Origin: Chionoecetes opilio
Taxonomy: Eukaryota > Arthropoda > Malacostraca > Decapoda > Majidae
NCBI GenBank assembly: GCA_016584305.1
Contig: JACEEZ010018558.1
Coordinates: 50,001 to 114,000 of the forward strand
Direction of reading: 5' to 3'
DNA: 64,000 bases
The translations under genes were made by a program, and so were the position numbers. Positions 11,735 through 24,630 of the stretch are shown piece by piece (within the stretch, counting starts at the first letter, position 1; each line of letters starts with the position of its first letter). Below the pieces are notes generated by a model. It saw nothing but the letters and a program-made list of their open reading frames with translations. It ran no database searches and had not been told where the DNA came from.

Positions 11735-11813
11735 CTCAGTAATATCTACAGTGAGTTGGCCACGTTGATCTAGAGTGTGTCCCTTTTCGACACAGCAATT
11801 GTCGTTGTCTTGC

Positions 11814-12180
11814 CAACTCCATAGGTTGCTGCAACTGAGTCACAACTCCATAGGTTGCTGCAACTGAGTCACAACTCCATAGGTTGCTGCAACTGAGTCA
11901 CAACTCCATAGGTTGCTGCAACTGAGTCACAACTCCATAGGTTGCTGCAACTGAGTCACAACTCCATAGGTTGCTGCAACTGAGTCACAACTCCATAGTG
12001 CTGCAACTGAGTCACAACTCCATAGGTTGCTGCAACTGAGTCACAACTCCATAGGTTGCTGCAACTGGAGTCAAACCATAGGCTATTATCAGACTGAGTC
12101 ACAACTCAGCATAGGTTGCTGCAACTGAGTACATCTACAATCCATAGGTTGCTTCTTTAACTGTAGCTACAACTCCATGG
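11814..12180. repeat. 29-bp tandem repeat with TGAGTCA in each unit
   Basis: About 12 units. The core is GGTTGCTGCAACTGAGTCAC followed by AACTCCATA. The first eight or so are nearly identical and the right end decays. Each good unit holds the palindromic-type TGAGTCA, the consensus AP-1 (Jun/Fos) site, and a small inverted repeat GTTGC-T-GCAAC. It lies upstream of the minus-strand cysteine-rich gene. A regulatory role is speculative. Confidence 0.85.
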
Positions 12181-12794
12181 TTTGCGCTTCACATCACATT
12201 TGTATGTCAACCAAAACCAACTTGTATTAAAGGATGTGATGTGAAACAATTATTGCACGATACAAGCTTCAGCGAGCTATCCATTATCTATGAAATCTGA
12301 CAAATTTTACGTTTACTGTGTCAAAATATTGTGCTAACGCACAATTGTTTAGTACTGGACTCTGCTGTGTCTCAATCAGAAAGCAACTGTTCACGTGATT
12401 CCAAGAGGTTCAGTGCACGAAAATGCTCCAACAATCATTGTCTAATGTTTGAGCTCTTTGCTTCACTGTGTAATACTTTTCTTATCAACTTCGCATCTAG
12501 GAAAGTCCTGGACTCTGAGGTCTAGTAAGTTAACTATCAACTACGAAAGATGAGCTTCAAGTTGTTCTGATAAAAATTGCTACACACCGAATTCATTATC
12601 TTGCAGACCTTGGATTGTCATTTGCAAACATGAAACAACTGACTTGTCTAGAAATTCACCAATTGATTCCACTGTAAAATGGTTCGTCATCTGGCAACAA
12701 CTTACCCAGAGCGAACAGAAACGGGATCTATGAAGTGTCACCAGTGTTTGGCTACTTTACTATAGTTTCTGTTTTAAAATCCTAAAAGTTAAAC
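12181..12794. other. No feature recognised
   Basis: AT-rich DNA. The open stretch at 12331-12525 has no recognisable content. Confidence 0.4.
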
Positions 12795-14727
12795 ACTGTT
12801 TTACGTCAATGAGTTTTAGAATGTTTAAAAGGAACCCGGCAAAACCTGATGTCTGACTAGAAATAAGCCCTTAATATGGCATTACTCCAAGCTACGCACT
12901 TCAGGGGTCTGCAATACCCTAGTAGAACGACTATTTTCCAAAATATAGGTCTGCATTCTATACGTCAACTAGGTACAATGTTTTGTTCATAGGTCTGCGC
13001 TTCAGTCACTTTTATACCTCGCACATGTTTGAGTCAATACGTTTAAGGGTTGCTTACATGCACACGTTGGGGAAAGAAATTTAGGATGGCGCGATATTGT
13101 CTACATGTGGAGAAAACGCTGTTAGTGTTACTTAAAATCAATACATTGATATCCATTTACGTATCTATCCTCATTGATGTTGTAATTACAAAAGAAAAAA
13201 AATTACCAGAATATCTTCTTTGGTTTGAAATATAGGGCATTGAAGGACAACAAGCTTTAATAGGGTATTTCTACCTGTTCTAAATTGCGCTTAGCACTGG
13301 TTTTACGCTCTCGCGCCTAATGTTTGTTGTTTGCATGTATTCAGCGAAAAAATTATAAGTTGCCTTATACGATCAACATCAATTTCATGGGCGTACAATA
13401 CTTGTTATGAGCACATTGCTTCAATGGACAGTTTTAATAGCAGTAGCACTAGTGCAGCGACGCAGTGGGACAACGTATATTGAGAGACGTGAAAAAAGTG
13501 TTCATTGTTGGCCATTTTAGGTTTTTTATGTTATGATTCAACATATGTGTCTAAATTATGTTTTATACTCAGTGTATTTCGTAAATCTGAAACAAACAAA
13601 GAAAGAAAAACAAAATCACAGCTGGAATATAGGATTTAGAGTCTAACTACTTTAAAATTTTACCTTTAAACATCTTAGGTCTGAATTCCTGTTAAACATC
13701 TACGCCTAAGTGTACGACTTTGATACCCGAAAAAAATCGCCTATGACCCTGAATTACCTCTACCTGAGGGCTGACCTATTAATATTTGAAAATCATTTGG
13801 AACATTGTTGGGCAATTTATCAGTACAAGTGTTGTATATGCAGCTCAATATACCATAGGTGTCAATCGGTATATGGCGAAAAACAAATGTGTTTATTTCT
13901 TATTATTTTCCCCAAGTGTTTTACAACTGCATAAAGTACAGAACATAAAAAATAATAGAGAAAAAATTTACTGGTAAGGCATGTCACCCACCTGCACTTG
14001 CGGAATATTAAACTATTTTTTTTAGGTAAGGTTTTTTTGTGCCATTATTAAAAAATGTGATTTTCAAAGAAATTTAACCTATGTAACGAGCCCCAGCAAG
14101 AAAAAAAAAAATACAGCACCCAAATTTTCCTGTCACAAAAAACGTCCCAAACCTTTGGAAATGTTTTCTTTAAAAACCCAACTACATATTTTTTTTCTAA
14201 AGTTTTGTTGTTGGAAATTCTTCAAACCTTAATTAATTTAGTGCCTTTTTAAAATTTTAAAATTAATATTGCTCATAAATTTTTTTTCCAGGGGTAAAAA
14301 ACATATTCTCCCCTCTAGAAAAAAACGATTATAGCGCTTTTTCGGGGATTTTCACCCCCCTTGCCAGTCCAGGCCGGTGCAGGCGGACTGATGCTCGCGA
14401 AAAATACATGAGACTGCCCCGCCCTTTGGGTTTTTCCTAGCTGGGGGATAAAGTGGACGGTCCTACCGCCTGCAAGTTTTACACCCCCCCCCCCCCCCAA
14501 AAAGACCCCCAAAAGGGGGCTTTTTAATTTACCTCAGGAAATAAGAAAACCTCCTCGTTGGCATACGGAGGTGAACTGTGGTCATCATTCGTGGTGATGA
14601 GAGTCGGGTTTTAATCAGGGGCGAAAAAACAGGCCAGAAACAAAAATTTTGAAGTTTTTCCCAAAATGGAAGTCAACTTGCAGGGGGGGACTAAAAAAAT
14701 TTGAAAAGAAATTCATTAAATTTAAGT

Positions 14728-15312
14728 CAACAACATTCTATTCGCCACTCCCCAAAAATTCGCGGGGGCAAAATTACGATTTTTAGCATCACTACATACT
14801 TGTATGTCCACAAAGATTTTGGCACAGTACGAGTTTACATTATTACAAAAAACACTATACATGTGGAAATTTATCACCAACCACCCTCTCAAAAATTGGT
14901 AGAGTGGTGGTTATTTTTCCCCTCCCTTGGAGGGGGTTTTTGCCCGCTCATCATGGTGCGTAGGGAGATATATATAGTTATAATGGTCAGGGGTAAAATT
15001 AAAGGTAATTTACCTCCGCACTTCACCTGGGCCTCGATCACGGCTACCACTTGGGATCACGGGCGGGGCAGTATTAAAAAAAGCTACAGCGTTTTTCAAC
15101 CATATCCACCGATAATATCCTAGTTATTTGAATTTTGGGGTATTGTGTCGGGATGAGAAAAAAGAGGGGTTTTGTTTAGGTAAGACCTCCAAATTATAGT
15201 ATGTGAAAAATTGCTACAATACAGTTTTCAGTGACCATATACAATAAGTTTTTTTAGTGATGCTAAAATTCGTAAATATGGCGCTGGAACTTTATACATG
15301 GCGACTAAGCGT
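14728..15312. mobile_element. MITE-like family 1, interrupted copy (in A)
   Basis: The left part TTTTTAGCATCACTACATAC (14779) and the right part GATGCTAAAATTCGTAAATA (15259), followed by GGCGCTGG and GGCGAC, are the two inverted halves of the family seen at 782-1001. About 330 bp of other sequence lies between them. The counterpart in B is 28979-29586. Confidence 0.45.
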
Positions 15313-16084
15313 TGCTGACGGTACTTTAAATTTTTCCAAGATTTTGTTTAGAAAAATTGGAAATTTTGTAATTTTTCGTGAATTTTTTAGTCTTTGGTGG
15401 CCGTCATGGTGTTTCATGCTTTATCAGCAGCACGAGAAGCCCCTGGTCGTCTTCCCCGCGACGTAGTGCGCAGCGCCAGTTCCCCCCACACTGACCAAAG
15501 GGTGGTCCTGCTCTCTGGGCTGCCCCGGACTGGAGGGGGCTAAACCGTTCCGACGCCTCCCCCAAAAAACAGTGTCCCCCCCGGACTAGTCTAGTCCAGA
15601 GGGGCCAAAAACGGTCGCAAAAAAGCGCTATTAATAGAGACATTCTGGGGGGGGAAAATTTGGGGTTTTGGGGCTGCCACGACAGGACGAGCGATCCGGG
15701 TGGTACCGAAATGCCAGGATCCCCCTCTGTTTTTCCCCCCCCAAAAAGTTTGAATATAAGTACATTTTTGCATGGACTCTCCTCATAATTTTTTTTTCTC
15801 TGTTAGAAATTTGTCAACAAAATGGGAACCATTGGGTTATTGCCCTTTCCCTGATCGATAGGCTTCAAGACTGTAGAATCGTATTGCATTTTTGCACAAA
15901 GCGTTTTTAAAGGGTTTTTGTAAGCTTCTATGTCCTTTGGTTAGTTTTTTATATCTGTGTTTGGAGACTGAATGGTGGTTTGTTTTGGGTGCAATAAAAC
16001 ATTAGAGATGCAATTTTTTTTATTTAAACTTACGTACCATATCGCCCCTAATTTTTAAAAGTAATCGCCCCAGACCATTTTTTC

Positions 16085-16760
16085 TTTGCATAATTATTTT
16101 GAAGTTCATTCAAAATCCTAACCCAAAAAAAAAAATTTTTCATTTGCACCCCTTTTTTCCAAAAAACATATTTTTGAAAAAAAAGCGGGGGAAAAAAAAA
16201 CAGCCACATTCCACCGTGGCGCGAAAATTTGCTGGCGACGACAAAGGGGTAAGCCTCCCGCCCGCCCGACACAAAACACGGGACTCGGGAAAAAAAATTA
16301 GTATTTGGGGGAATTTTTTGGGGGTTTGGTATTTTTTTTTGTGCGACACGGCACATACTTGCACCCTGCAGGGGCCGGCAAGAAAGCCGTCCCATTCCCG
16401 AGAGTTAGCCCCCTTTCAAAACCCACAGGGCGACGAATATGGTGCAGCCCTTTTTGGAGCGACGGGGAGGGTGGTAAGCCGGGGTCTGCAGCCCTCTATC
16501 TCGGTGGCCTTGACTACCCGCCGCTCCACGCCGTTGCCGCCGCTGACCATCGCCAAAATAATGTCGCCCCACGTTTGCAAAGGGTGCAAAGCTTCGGTAA
16601 AGGCACCCCCCCCACGCTCACCCCCCCCAAGGATGAAAAGTACATCCCACATCCACAAAAAATATATCAGAAACACCCAAAATTCCCAAGTACTAATTTT
16701 TCTCAGAGTTCCCCGCGCATATGTTTCAGGCGGTCGGGGGGGGGTCCCTGTTGTGACGTG
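16085..16760. mobile_element. Foldback-type palindromic element (copy in A)
   Basis: Counterpart of 30510-31110 with noisier sequence. Left arm motifs (GTGCGACACGGCACATACTT, TTGCACCCTG, GAGAGTTAGC) recur inverted in the right arm near 16560-16700. The frames on both strands here are by-products of the palindrome. Confidence 0.5.
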
Positions 16761-18039
16761 GGGGACCCAGGGTTCGTTGGGTAAACAGTTGTGTTTTGGA
16801 GCACGGGGAATTTAAGATTTTGAATGCGGATATTTAAAAACGGGTGACGAGCAAAATGTGACAACAAGTTGATATATCGATCAGGCAAATTTTTTGAATG
16901 CTTAAATCGGGAAAATATAAAAGGGTTTTGGGACGTTATTTACTAAACCTACAAATTTTGAATTAGCATCTAACCCTTAAATTTATTGCAAATGTGAATT
17001 TTTTCAAAATCTTTATATAATTATCTCTAGATCTTTTTTAAATTTTTTTTTATATTTCTTATTAAGCTTCCACCGTTTTTTAAAAAAAATTTTCGCAAAA
17101 TTGAGTTAGGGGTATTTTTGCAGGTTTATAAGTCACGACTTATTCAATTTTTGAAAGTTTTTTTTTGTGAGCCTACTCTAAGTTGCTTTTATTTTTAACC
17201 TGATACCTTCACCATAAAACAGTCAGGGGGGAAGATCCGCTCCACTGGAACAGGTGCAGCCCCCCTGGACTCAAACACTTGTTGACCGCGAACCCAAGCT
17301 GGGGGGGAAATGTTCCTCGAGTTCCTCCTTCCTTTGACGATGGTAGGCCGAGCCCTGAGGAACAAGGGAATTTGAGTTAGAAATTTTTGGAAGAACTGCT
17401 TGCTCCCCCAAGCAAAGAGAAGGGCAGGACGGCCGGGGAGGGGGGTAGGGGCACCCCAAAGCAGGGGAAGAGTTTTCTCTACTAAAACGGAAGGGGACTA
17501 AACAAAGACCCCACATTATTTTTCTTTATATTTTTGTTTTATAGTATTATTTGTGATTTTTTAGTTAAACATTTTGATGTATTTTAAAAAAAAAAAATTG
17601 TGTGGTGTGTTGGTGTGTGTAATGACTAACGTGGTCGATCTGCCCTCGGTGGCCAATGAACTATTGGCAATGTATATCGCATAATTTTCCCAAAGGCCCT
17701 TTCAGCCCCGCATTGAAAATCGTCCCAAAATAGGGCGAGTGCAATAAACTGACTTTGGTGACTGAAAAAGGAGCCCGACTTTAATGATTTATCCAAACAA
17801 AAGGAATTTGAGGGGGAGTGCATGTCCCTCCATTGAGGGGAAGAGTTGCACCAGACCAACCCGCCATAGCAAGGTCTTTGGTTTAACTCTTTTCCTCAAC
17901 GATCGAGGCCACGGCATTAAGAAATAGGTTTTTCCCGTATCTGCAGGAAAACTCAAAATAAAGGGTTAAAAGGCAAAAAAAGGTAATTTTTTACAATATA
18001 GTTTTAGATTTTAAGTAAATTCAATTTAACTTCTTGTTA

Positions 18040-18186
18040 TTTTTTTTTTCTCTCTCTCCCCTCTCTCTCCCTTTTCCCCTCTCTCCCCCCCTTTTTTTTT
18101 CTCTTTTTCTCTCTCCCTTTTTTCTCCTCTCCTTTTTCCTCTCTCCTTTTCTCCCCTCTCTCTCTCTTCTCTCCTCTCTCTCTCTT
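18040..18186. repeat. CT-rich microsatellite
   Basis: Imperfect (CT)n/(CTCC)n, at the same place as the (CT)n at 32490-32685 in copy B. Confidence 0.8.
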
Positions 18187-18928
18187 AGCATGGGGTGGTC
18201 CAATGATTGTGTTACTGGGGGGTGGTTTCTAAAACTTTGGGGTGGAGATTTGGGATATTCCTCTACGAGTTGGTGGATGGTGTGCGTTGTCATAGGACCT
18301 CATTAAAAAAAAAATTTTAAATATTACTGCTAATAGCACCATTATTTACAAATTACCATAAAGTTTTATTTGTAATTAGTCATCTAAATTGATACAGTGC
18401 TATACAAGGAATTTTAGACTGTTTTAGCACTTACATGTCCCTAGTGAAGGTTCACAAGGCTCCCGTAGCGACCCTCGCGCTCGGTCCAGCAGCAGGGGTG
18501 GTTGTATGGGGTGGGCCTGGTGGTGGTGGGTTTAGGGTGTGGAGGCTCGTCGTCCTCGTAACTTTCCTCCCCCCTTTTCAGGTAACGGGGTTTTTATTTG
18601 CTAGGTTAGCAGAAAAAATATAGAATTTTTGTTGTAAGGCGCCGAACGGGGTTATTGCGCCTGCTTTAAAAAGATCAGTAAAAGTTAAATTAAAAAAAAA
18701 TAATTTTAAGATAGAATAAAAAAATTTAAAATAACAAAATATATAAAGAACAAAAGTTAAAATTTTAAAGCAATAAGTTTTAATGTTAAAATCATCATAA
18801 TTGTTAAGAAGGCCGCCCTCTCAAAAAGGTAGGGACTTTATGCCCGGGCATAGACCACTGTATACCCGGGTGCGCACGGAATATCGGGCCTGTCGCCCAA
18901 GGGGGGTGAAGTCGGGGGGCCGCTTGGG

Positions 18929-18965
<37 letters not shown>

Positions 18966-21849
18966 TATATATTTTATATAATAATAGGATTAAAAGACTG
19001 GTTTATCTTTTTAATATGAATACTGAATCTTCTAAAGTTTTTCTTAATATTTTCAAATAAAAAAACAGTAAAAAAACGCTTAAGAAAGCCATACGAGACT
19101 GAAGAAAAATGCATGAATTAATATTCACTTCAACCTTCGCCATTTAAAACTTTGCGAGTCAAATTTTATCATGAAGGGGCAATAGAAGCGCAATTTATTA
19201 GCTTTTCCCTTGCTATATTTTGTTATCTGAAAATTAATTTGAACCCGCATGCAAGAGGGGCGATACGGGGGTTAGGGAAAGGGAGCGAACATCTTTTCCC
19301 GAAAGGAAAATCTTGGTTTTTTGGGGACAGCAGGTTTGGACTTGACAGCAGGTTCTGTGACAGAGAAGGGGGGGCAAAGTCGGTGAGTTTCCCAGGGAAG
19401 GGGAAGGTTATGTTATGACAAGATGTTGAGGCATGGCGGACCAAGGGAAAAAACCCCTCGTCTGCCTGGCGTGGGGGGAAAAGATGTTGAGTATTGAATG
19501 GGTGCATATTTAAATTTTTGAGAAATATTAAGTTTTTGAGCAAAACATTTAAATTTTTGAGCAATACATTAAGTTTTTGGCAAATGTTTTAATTTTTTTT
19601 AGCAAAATATTTAAATTTTTGAGCAAAATATTAAGTTTTTTTAGAGCCAATTTCGATCCGACCTTGCCCCCTCAACCGACAAACTCCAAAACCCCTTTTA
19701 GGTGTTTATGGGCCCTTTAAGCTTTCTATAATCAGGGATTAAATGCAGGGTGCTTAACACCCAGGGCGTTGTGTTTCACTCATGATCACCCCCAATGTCC
19801 AGGTTTATAACTAGCCTACAGATAAGACAAAGAGGAAAAAACCCAAACAGTGTGGATGCTGCAAGGCGTACGTATTGGGGAGCTGGTCATTTTGGTCTTA
19901 TCTGTGTCATAGTAGGGCAAAATAACAAATTAAAAAATATCCCAGAGTAGCGACCAACAAAAAGGTCGCCCTCTAGGTTTTTTTGTTTGGTGTCTAAATT
20001 TGAGAGATCGGGAAAAACCCAAATGCAGGGGTGCTGGCAGTTTTAACCACTTTTTGATAAAAAGTTGGTTTTGGGGAAAAAAAAAATATGGGCTTATTCC
20101 ACGCACTTAAAAAAAAAAGTTAATATTTAAAAACATTTTCTTTTATGTATATTGTATAGAAGCCGATCTGTAAAAATTTTATATAACCAAATAACCAAGG
20201 GGTTTTTGTTTTGGAGGCGAGGGAAATGTACTCTAGATTTTATAGTCAAACGAAGTTTAGAAGTTATCTATACCCAGGCAGTCATTTTTCCTGTTTTTTA
20301 TGTGTTCAATCAGATAGAGAGCCTGGAAAGGGAATGAGTCGACGCGTGAAGTCGTAGTTTTGATTTAAATTTCCCCCCACAATCTCCCCCCCACCATCCC
20401 CGCCGCGGGGGTGTCGCCCACAATTTTAAACCCACATTGTCGCAGCAACAAAACCCATTTCGGCATTTTTTTTTCTTCTTTTTTCCCAAGGCATTGCTTA
20501 TTGTATTTTGACAAACGTTTGCCGACGCACAGTATGTTTAGAAAACAGTGTGAAAAATCGCCCAAATTTTACATGCCACAATATCAGTAAAAAAATATAA
20601 TAAGCTTGCACCCAGGCGAGAAATTGCTTAAAAATTTCTATTTATAGAACGTTATGAATGTGGTCCATATAATTAGAGAACAACAAAAAAAATATTTTTT
20701 TGGTATTCGATGCGGTGATCAACGTTTTTCGCGAAATTATTTATGAAAAAAAATTTGTCGCGGAGCCAAAAAACGTAGACCACCTTTGAGTTAAAAAAGC
20801 CGTGACCCCTGGCATTTTTCCCAGTTTTTAGATCTTGGAATTCCCGCCGTCTCGTCGCCCGAAAAAAGAAAAAAAGTAGTGAAATTGTAAAACCCTGTAT
20901 ACTTGCGCTACAAAGCATAAAACAAAAGCTGGGAAAAAGGGGAGATTATACAGTCATGATATAAACTTTTTTGGGACTCTTCAGTGGCACAGAAACCAGC
21001 ATAGTGAGTACATTCCTTATATTGGCGGGGTGGCGACATTTTGCAGTGGCGACATAGTGTTTCTACGGTAAACATTTGCAATAAAAAATAATGAATTAAC
21101 AGACAGGGATATATAAAAAAAATGTGATATATTTATACTACAACTGCTACAACCCGAGCTACTACTGGCACTGAGAGATTTTCCCCCGAAAAAACCACCA
21201 CCATCACCCCCAATTTCCCAAATGTCCCACAAAACTGCATAAGGTGGCGGCCATCTTTTTAAATCAATAAAACTATAATAGTAAAAAAAACAAAGGGTCT
21301 GATCCCTTTTGAAAATGATATGGGGAAAAATCAATAAAGATAAATTTTATTCTTTAAATTATTCACTCTGCCTTGTGACGTTAAAAAGCGGGAAGGTGGC
21401 GGCATTTTGGAAAAAATCAAAAAGGGTTTTTATTCCTATGTATAAGAGATGGGGTCTGTTTCCCTTCTGCATTAAATAGAGAGAAAGGGGAAATAGCGAA
21501 TTTAAAAGGATTGAAAACCCAATTTGAGATTACGGAACACGTACGCAGGATTAAAGGATTTACGGTATATTAAGGGCAAAGAGGCAATAAGGGAAGTAAG
21601 GCTAAGAGAGGACTGCTAATGGGCGATGTAATTAATATAGCCTCCCTTTAAACCTTGTATCAAAAAAACGCAACCTTTATAGAAAACGTCAATATTTTAA
21701 CACAGACTCTAGTATTTCTTTATGGCGTGGCTAAGTACTCTATTACTTCTTATAAAAGTAGCATTTAATCCTTATTAATGTTATATATAGGGATGCACGC
21801 CTAAAAACTATATTACTATGCTGGACGTGTGTGTGTGTGTGTGTGTGTG

Positions 21850-22772
21850 TGTAACGCGAGAAATTACATTAATAGGGGAAGAGATGAAATAACACATAAG
21901 TATCAATAAGCTAACGAGGAATTTTCCTCCACGCCTCATTCCTGAATCACTGGTTAGGCTTATATTTTAAACCAGTAGTAATTAAGACACGTAGCGAAAC
22001 GAGGTGAGAACGGGGATTCTAGGTTAGAATAATTTTAGAAGCAGCTCGACGTTCGTTGAGTTAAGTCGCCTGTGGGAAGGTGATATTCTCGCCCTTGGTA
22101 AAGGTATGTTGTGAAATGTTTGTTAACTAGAGATGTAGACATGACTTACTGGTGATTCTTTTTGTTGACCAAGACTAATGAAGTGCATTACTTAGGGTCC
22201 CAAGGTAGGATGCTGTTGGTGGACCGGGGGGCCAAGCGCTCACAAATGAGCAGAGGGGGCAACCACAACATGTCACAGCCAGCCGTGTGAGGACAAGGAG
22301 AAAAGAAGGAAATTTAAAATAAGTGAGAGGGAAACAGTTGGAAGTGGGATAGACTACGTATACATTATATTAGGATAACGACTTGAGCATTACATGTGCG
22401 TATCGTTAAGGGGTAACAGTGAGACTGAAGTTACCAAAGTTAGTAAATTATATTAGGATAACGACTTGAGCATTACACGTGCGTATCGCTAGGAGGGAAG
22501 GAAGACTTAATATTAAGATAACTTATGAATGTACACCAGTTGGAAGTGAGACAGTAAAGAGTTGAATATATTATAATTAGAAATATATTAACGAGTTATC
22601 ATTCAGTTTCCAACATACATATTTTCTTAAATCTTTATTTTTGTTCAATCATATATTTTTTCCCACTTAATGTGGGTGGTGGCAGCGGAGTAACCAGGAC
22701 TGTAGAGTACACTCCCAAGGTGGGCACTACATAATGGTAACAAAGGTGAAGATGGTCAAAATGAACATTACA
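21850..22772 (+). repeat. 5' LTR
   Basis: 923 bp, TG...CA ends (TGTAACG...CATTACA). By eye it differs from the other LTR only by scattered small changes, so the insertion is young or the copies were homogenised. It contains TGGTGGCAGCGGAG (22677-22690), itself like a tRNA-Leu primer-binding site, directly after a small CCCAC/GTGGG hairpin. Confidence 0.82.
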
Positions 22773-22775
22773 TTT

Positions 22776-22797
22776 TGGTGATAGCGGTGGGATTTTC
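22776..22797 (+). promoter_or_regulatory. Primer-binding site (tRNA-Leu type)
   Basis: TGGTGATAGCGGTGGGATT starts three bases after the LTR end. It begins with TGG, the complement of CCA, and matches the 3' end pattern of leucine tRNAs (…AATCCCACCGCT…CACCA). It fixes the element's orientation as plus. Confidence 0.65.
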
Positions 22798-24430
22798 TAT
22801 TATGTCCTTCTCTTCCTTTTTCTCTCAACATTTTAGCTATTAGTTCTTTAGCTTTCTCCGGATACCTATATGTAACTCCTCTACATGGTTTTGGATCTAA
22901 CACCTGAATATGAGCGGGTTCAGTTTTCATGGTACCTAATTCTCCTGCATCTAAGATAAATAGTTCATGGTGCTCTTTTATAAAGGCGAAAAGATGATGC
23001 CTCTCCTGTTCACTTAAGTGTTTCCAGTCTCCTTTTTCTAGAATTGCCTGTATTCGCTCCGGTCGAGTACCATTAACCTCGCTACCATCACTATCGGGTA
23101 ACATTGCGTTACTCATCCTAGTGGTGAGACAACGTGTTTCTGCCGTAACTTGCTGTTCTTAAATTCTTCTGAGTTTACTACTCTATATTTAGCTAAAATT
23201 GTACCAGGACGTAACTTCAGCTGTCCCACTACTGTTTTAATTATTGGTAGAAAGATATCTTTTTGTAACCTGGACGCATACAGGTGCTATATTTTGCACT
23301 TGTTTTTTTGTGTCCACCAGAGAGTGGTTCCCTCTACCTCATCCACTGACAAATTCTAACCATTGAGTTCTTTCTGGTTTTATGGTCACACTTTGTTGTA
23401 TCCTTATATGACAGCTTGATTTATGCACCTCCTCTTCGCACTTTTCACTCTTAACTGCTCTGATGGTACCGTATCGGTGTTTAACAAAAATTTAAGGATA
23501 ATTAGGTTAGCCCACATGACTTTCTTTTGTTTGTAATTGATAGTTATTTCTTCTAGTCCTATTATGTTCATCCCTATCAGGGCTTGGGTGGATAAATATT
23601 GATCTGGAACAGCTAACATCAACACTTCTATTGTTCTATCTATTCCTAAGGGTATTTTTACTCTTACTTGACCTAAGATTCTCAACTCCTTGCCCGTTAT
23701 ACCGGTTAAACTAGGGGTGTTACTGTGGGTTTTATTTTAAGTTGTAAATCTAAAGCTGCACTCTTTTTTATAAGTGAATATTCGCTTCCTGTGTCTAATA
23801 AAACTTCCATGACGTGACCCATTAATGGCTAAGGGGATTATTGGGGATCGATGTTTAACTAGTCATCTGGAGTTCACTTTCCTCCCAGGACAACTGAACT
23901 GCCTCCCCTACATCCTACTCTCCAGCAATCGAACAAGCGTTGCTACTTGGTTTCCTTCGACAGTCTGCGATTGAGTGGTTGTTCATTCTACAGTAGGGGC
24001 AAAACGTCTGGGAACTCTTTCTCCAATCTGAACTGGGTAGTTGCTGTCGTTACCTACTACCAAATCTTGTAATTCTCTCCCCATTCCTTCCATCTGTGCA
24101 CGCAGTTCTCTAACCTCTGACTGACTAGCCGACAGTTCTGTGACTGTTCCCGTGTGTTGGGAGGACTACTCTGGGAAGCGGGTGTTATTTCTGACGGCTG
24201 TCGTGGCTGGTTTACGCGAACATTTTGTCGTGTCTCTTCCGATGGCAATGGCCCTCTCGGTCTCCACTCTCTCTATGAATTTTTTTTTGAGGGATTTGTT
24301 CATCCATAAAAAGTTCTAATTTCTCTTTACTGTGACTTGGCAATCCTCGCAATAGTTTTTCTTAATGATTTATCCCTACGGGGAAGTTCTCTCTATTCAC
24401 CCAACGAGCAAAGTCACCTAGGATGCACAG
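22797..24430 (-). pseudogene. gag-protease-pol start block of Gypsy type, inverted inside the element
   Basis: Read from 24430 down on the minus strand. First comes gag: LLRGLPSHSKEKLELFMDEQ and FIERVETERAI, then a predicted coiled-coil stretch ASQSEVRELRAQMEGMGREL, then one zinc knuckle of the form C-x2-C-x4-H-x4-C (FCPYCRMNNHSIADC, near 24000-23960). Then comes an aspartic protease with active-site LLDTGSEYSLI (DTG codons at 23796-23788) and ALIGMNIIG. Then comes the pol linker (23116-22800) with ELGTMKTEPAHIQVLDPKP, YRYPEKAKELIAKMLREK and, after a frame shift, DIIEN. The block stops where RT motifs should begin. Several frame shifts and stops make it non-functional. Turning the block round would put it in the usual order before the pol C-terminus at 24448. 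Confidence 0.75.
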
Positions 24431-24447
24431 ATGGATCCTAGAGATGA

Positions 24448-24630
24448 GAGACACCGACAAATATATTTGACGGCAAACATGTACAGCGCGCGGCCGAGCA
24501 AATTAAGCGATATGTAGGACAAGATGGCTGGCTGTTGGAACCAGCAGAGATAGTAGTTGTAGAAGAAGAACTTGAGCAACTCCCACCTAGAGAGAGGAGA
24601 CCAGTGAGGAGATACTTAGAACAATGGTGA
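24448..24630 (+). pseudogene. C-terminal end of Gypsy pol (after integrase)
   Basis: A 61-codon open stretch after an in-frame stop (24445-24447) reads FDGKHVQRAAEQIKRYVGQD, then GWLLEPAEIVVVEEELEQLP, then RPVRRYLEQW and TGA. The acidic and proline-rich tail with a final YLEQW resembles ends of Gypsy polyproteins. It is on the opposite strand from the neighbouring gag-protease block. At the junction, CTAGGAT (24416) and ATCCTAG (24435) form an inverted pair. Confidence 0.5.

Noticed and set aside
11814..12180. CRISPR-like array
   Set aside because: Repeats are directly adjacent with no unique spacers, and the DNA is eukaryotic.
16099..16815. Long plus-strand frame (238 codons) in copy A
   Set aside because: It runs through the foldback element. 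The cleaner copy in B does not keep the frame, and composition follows homopolymer noise.
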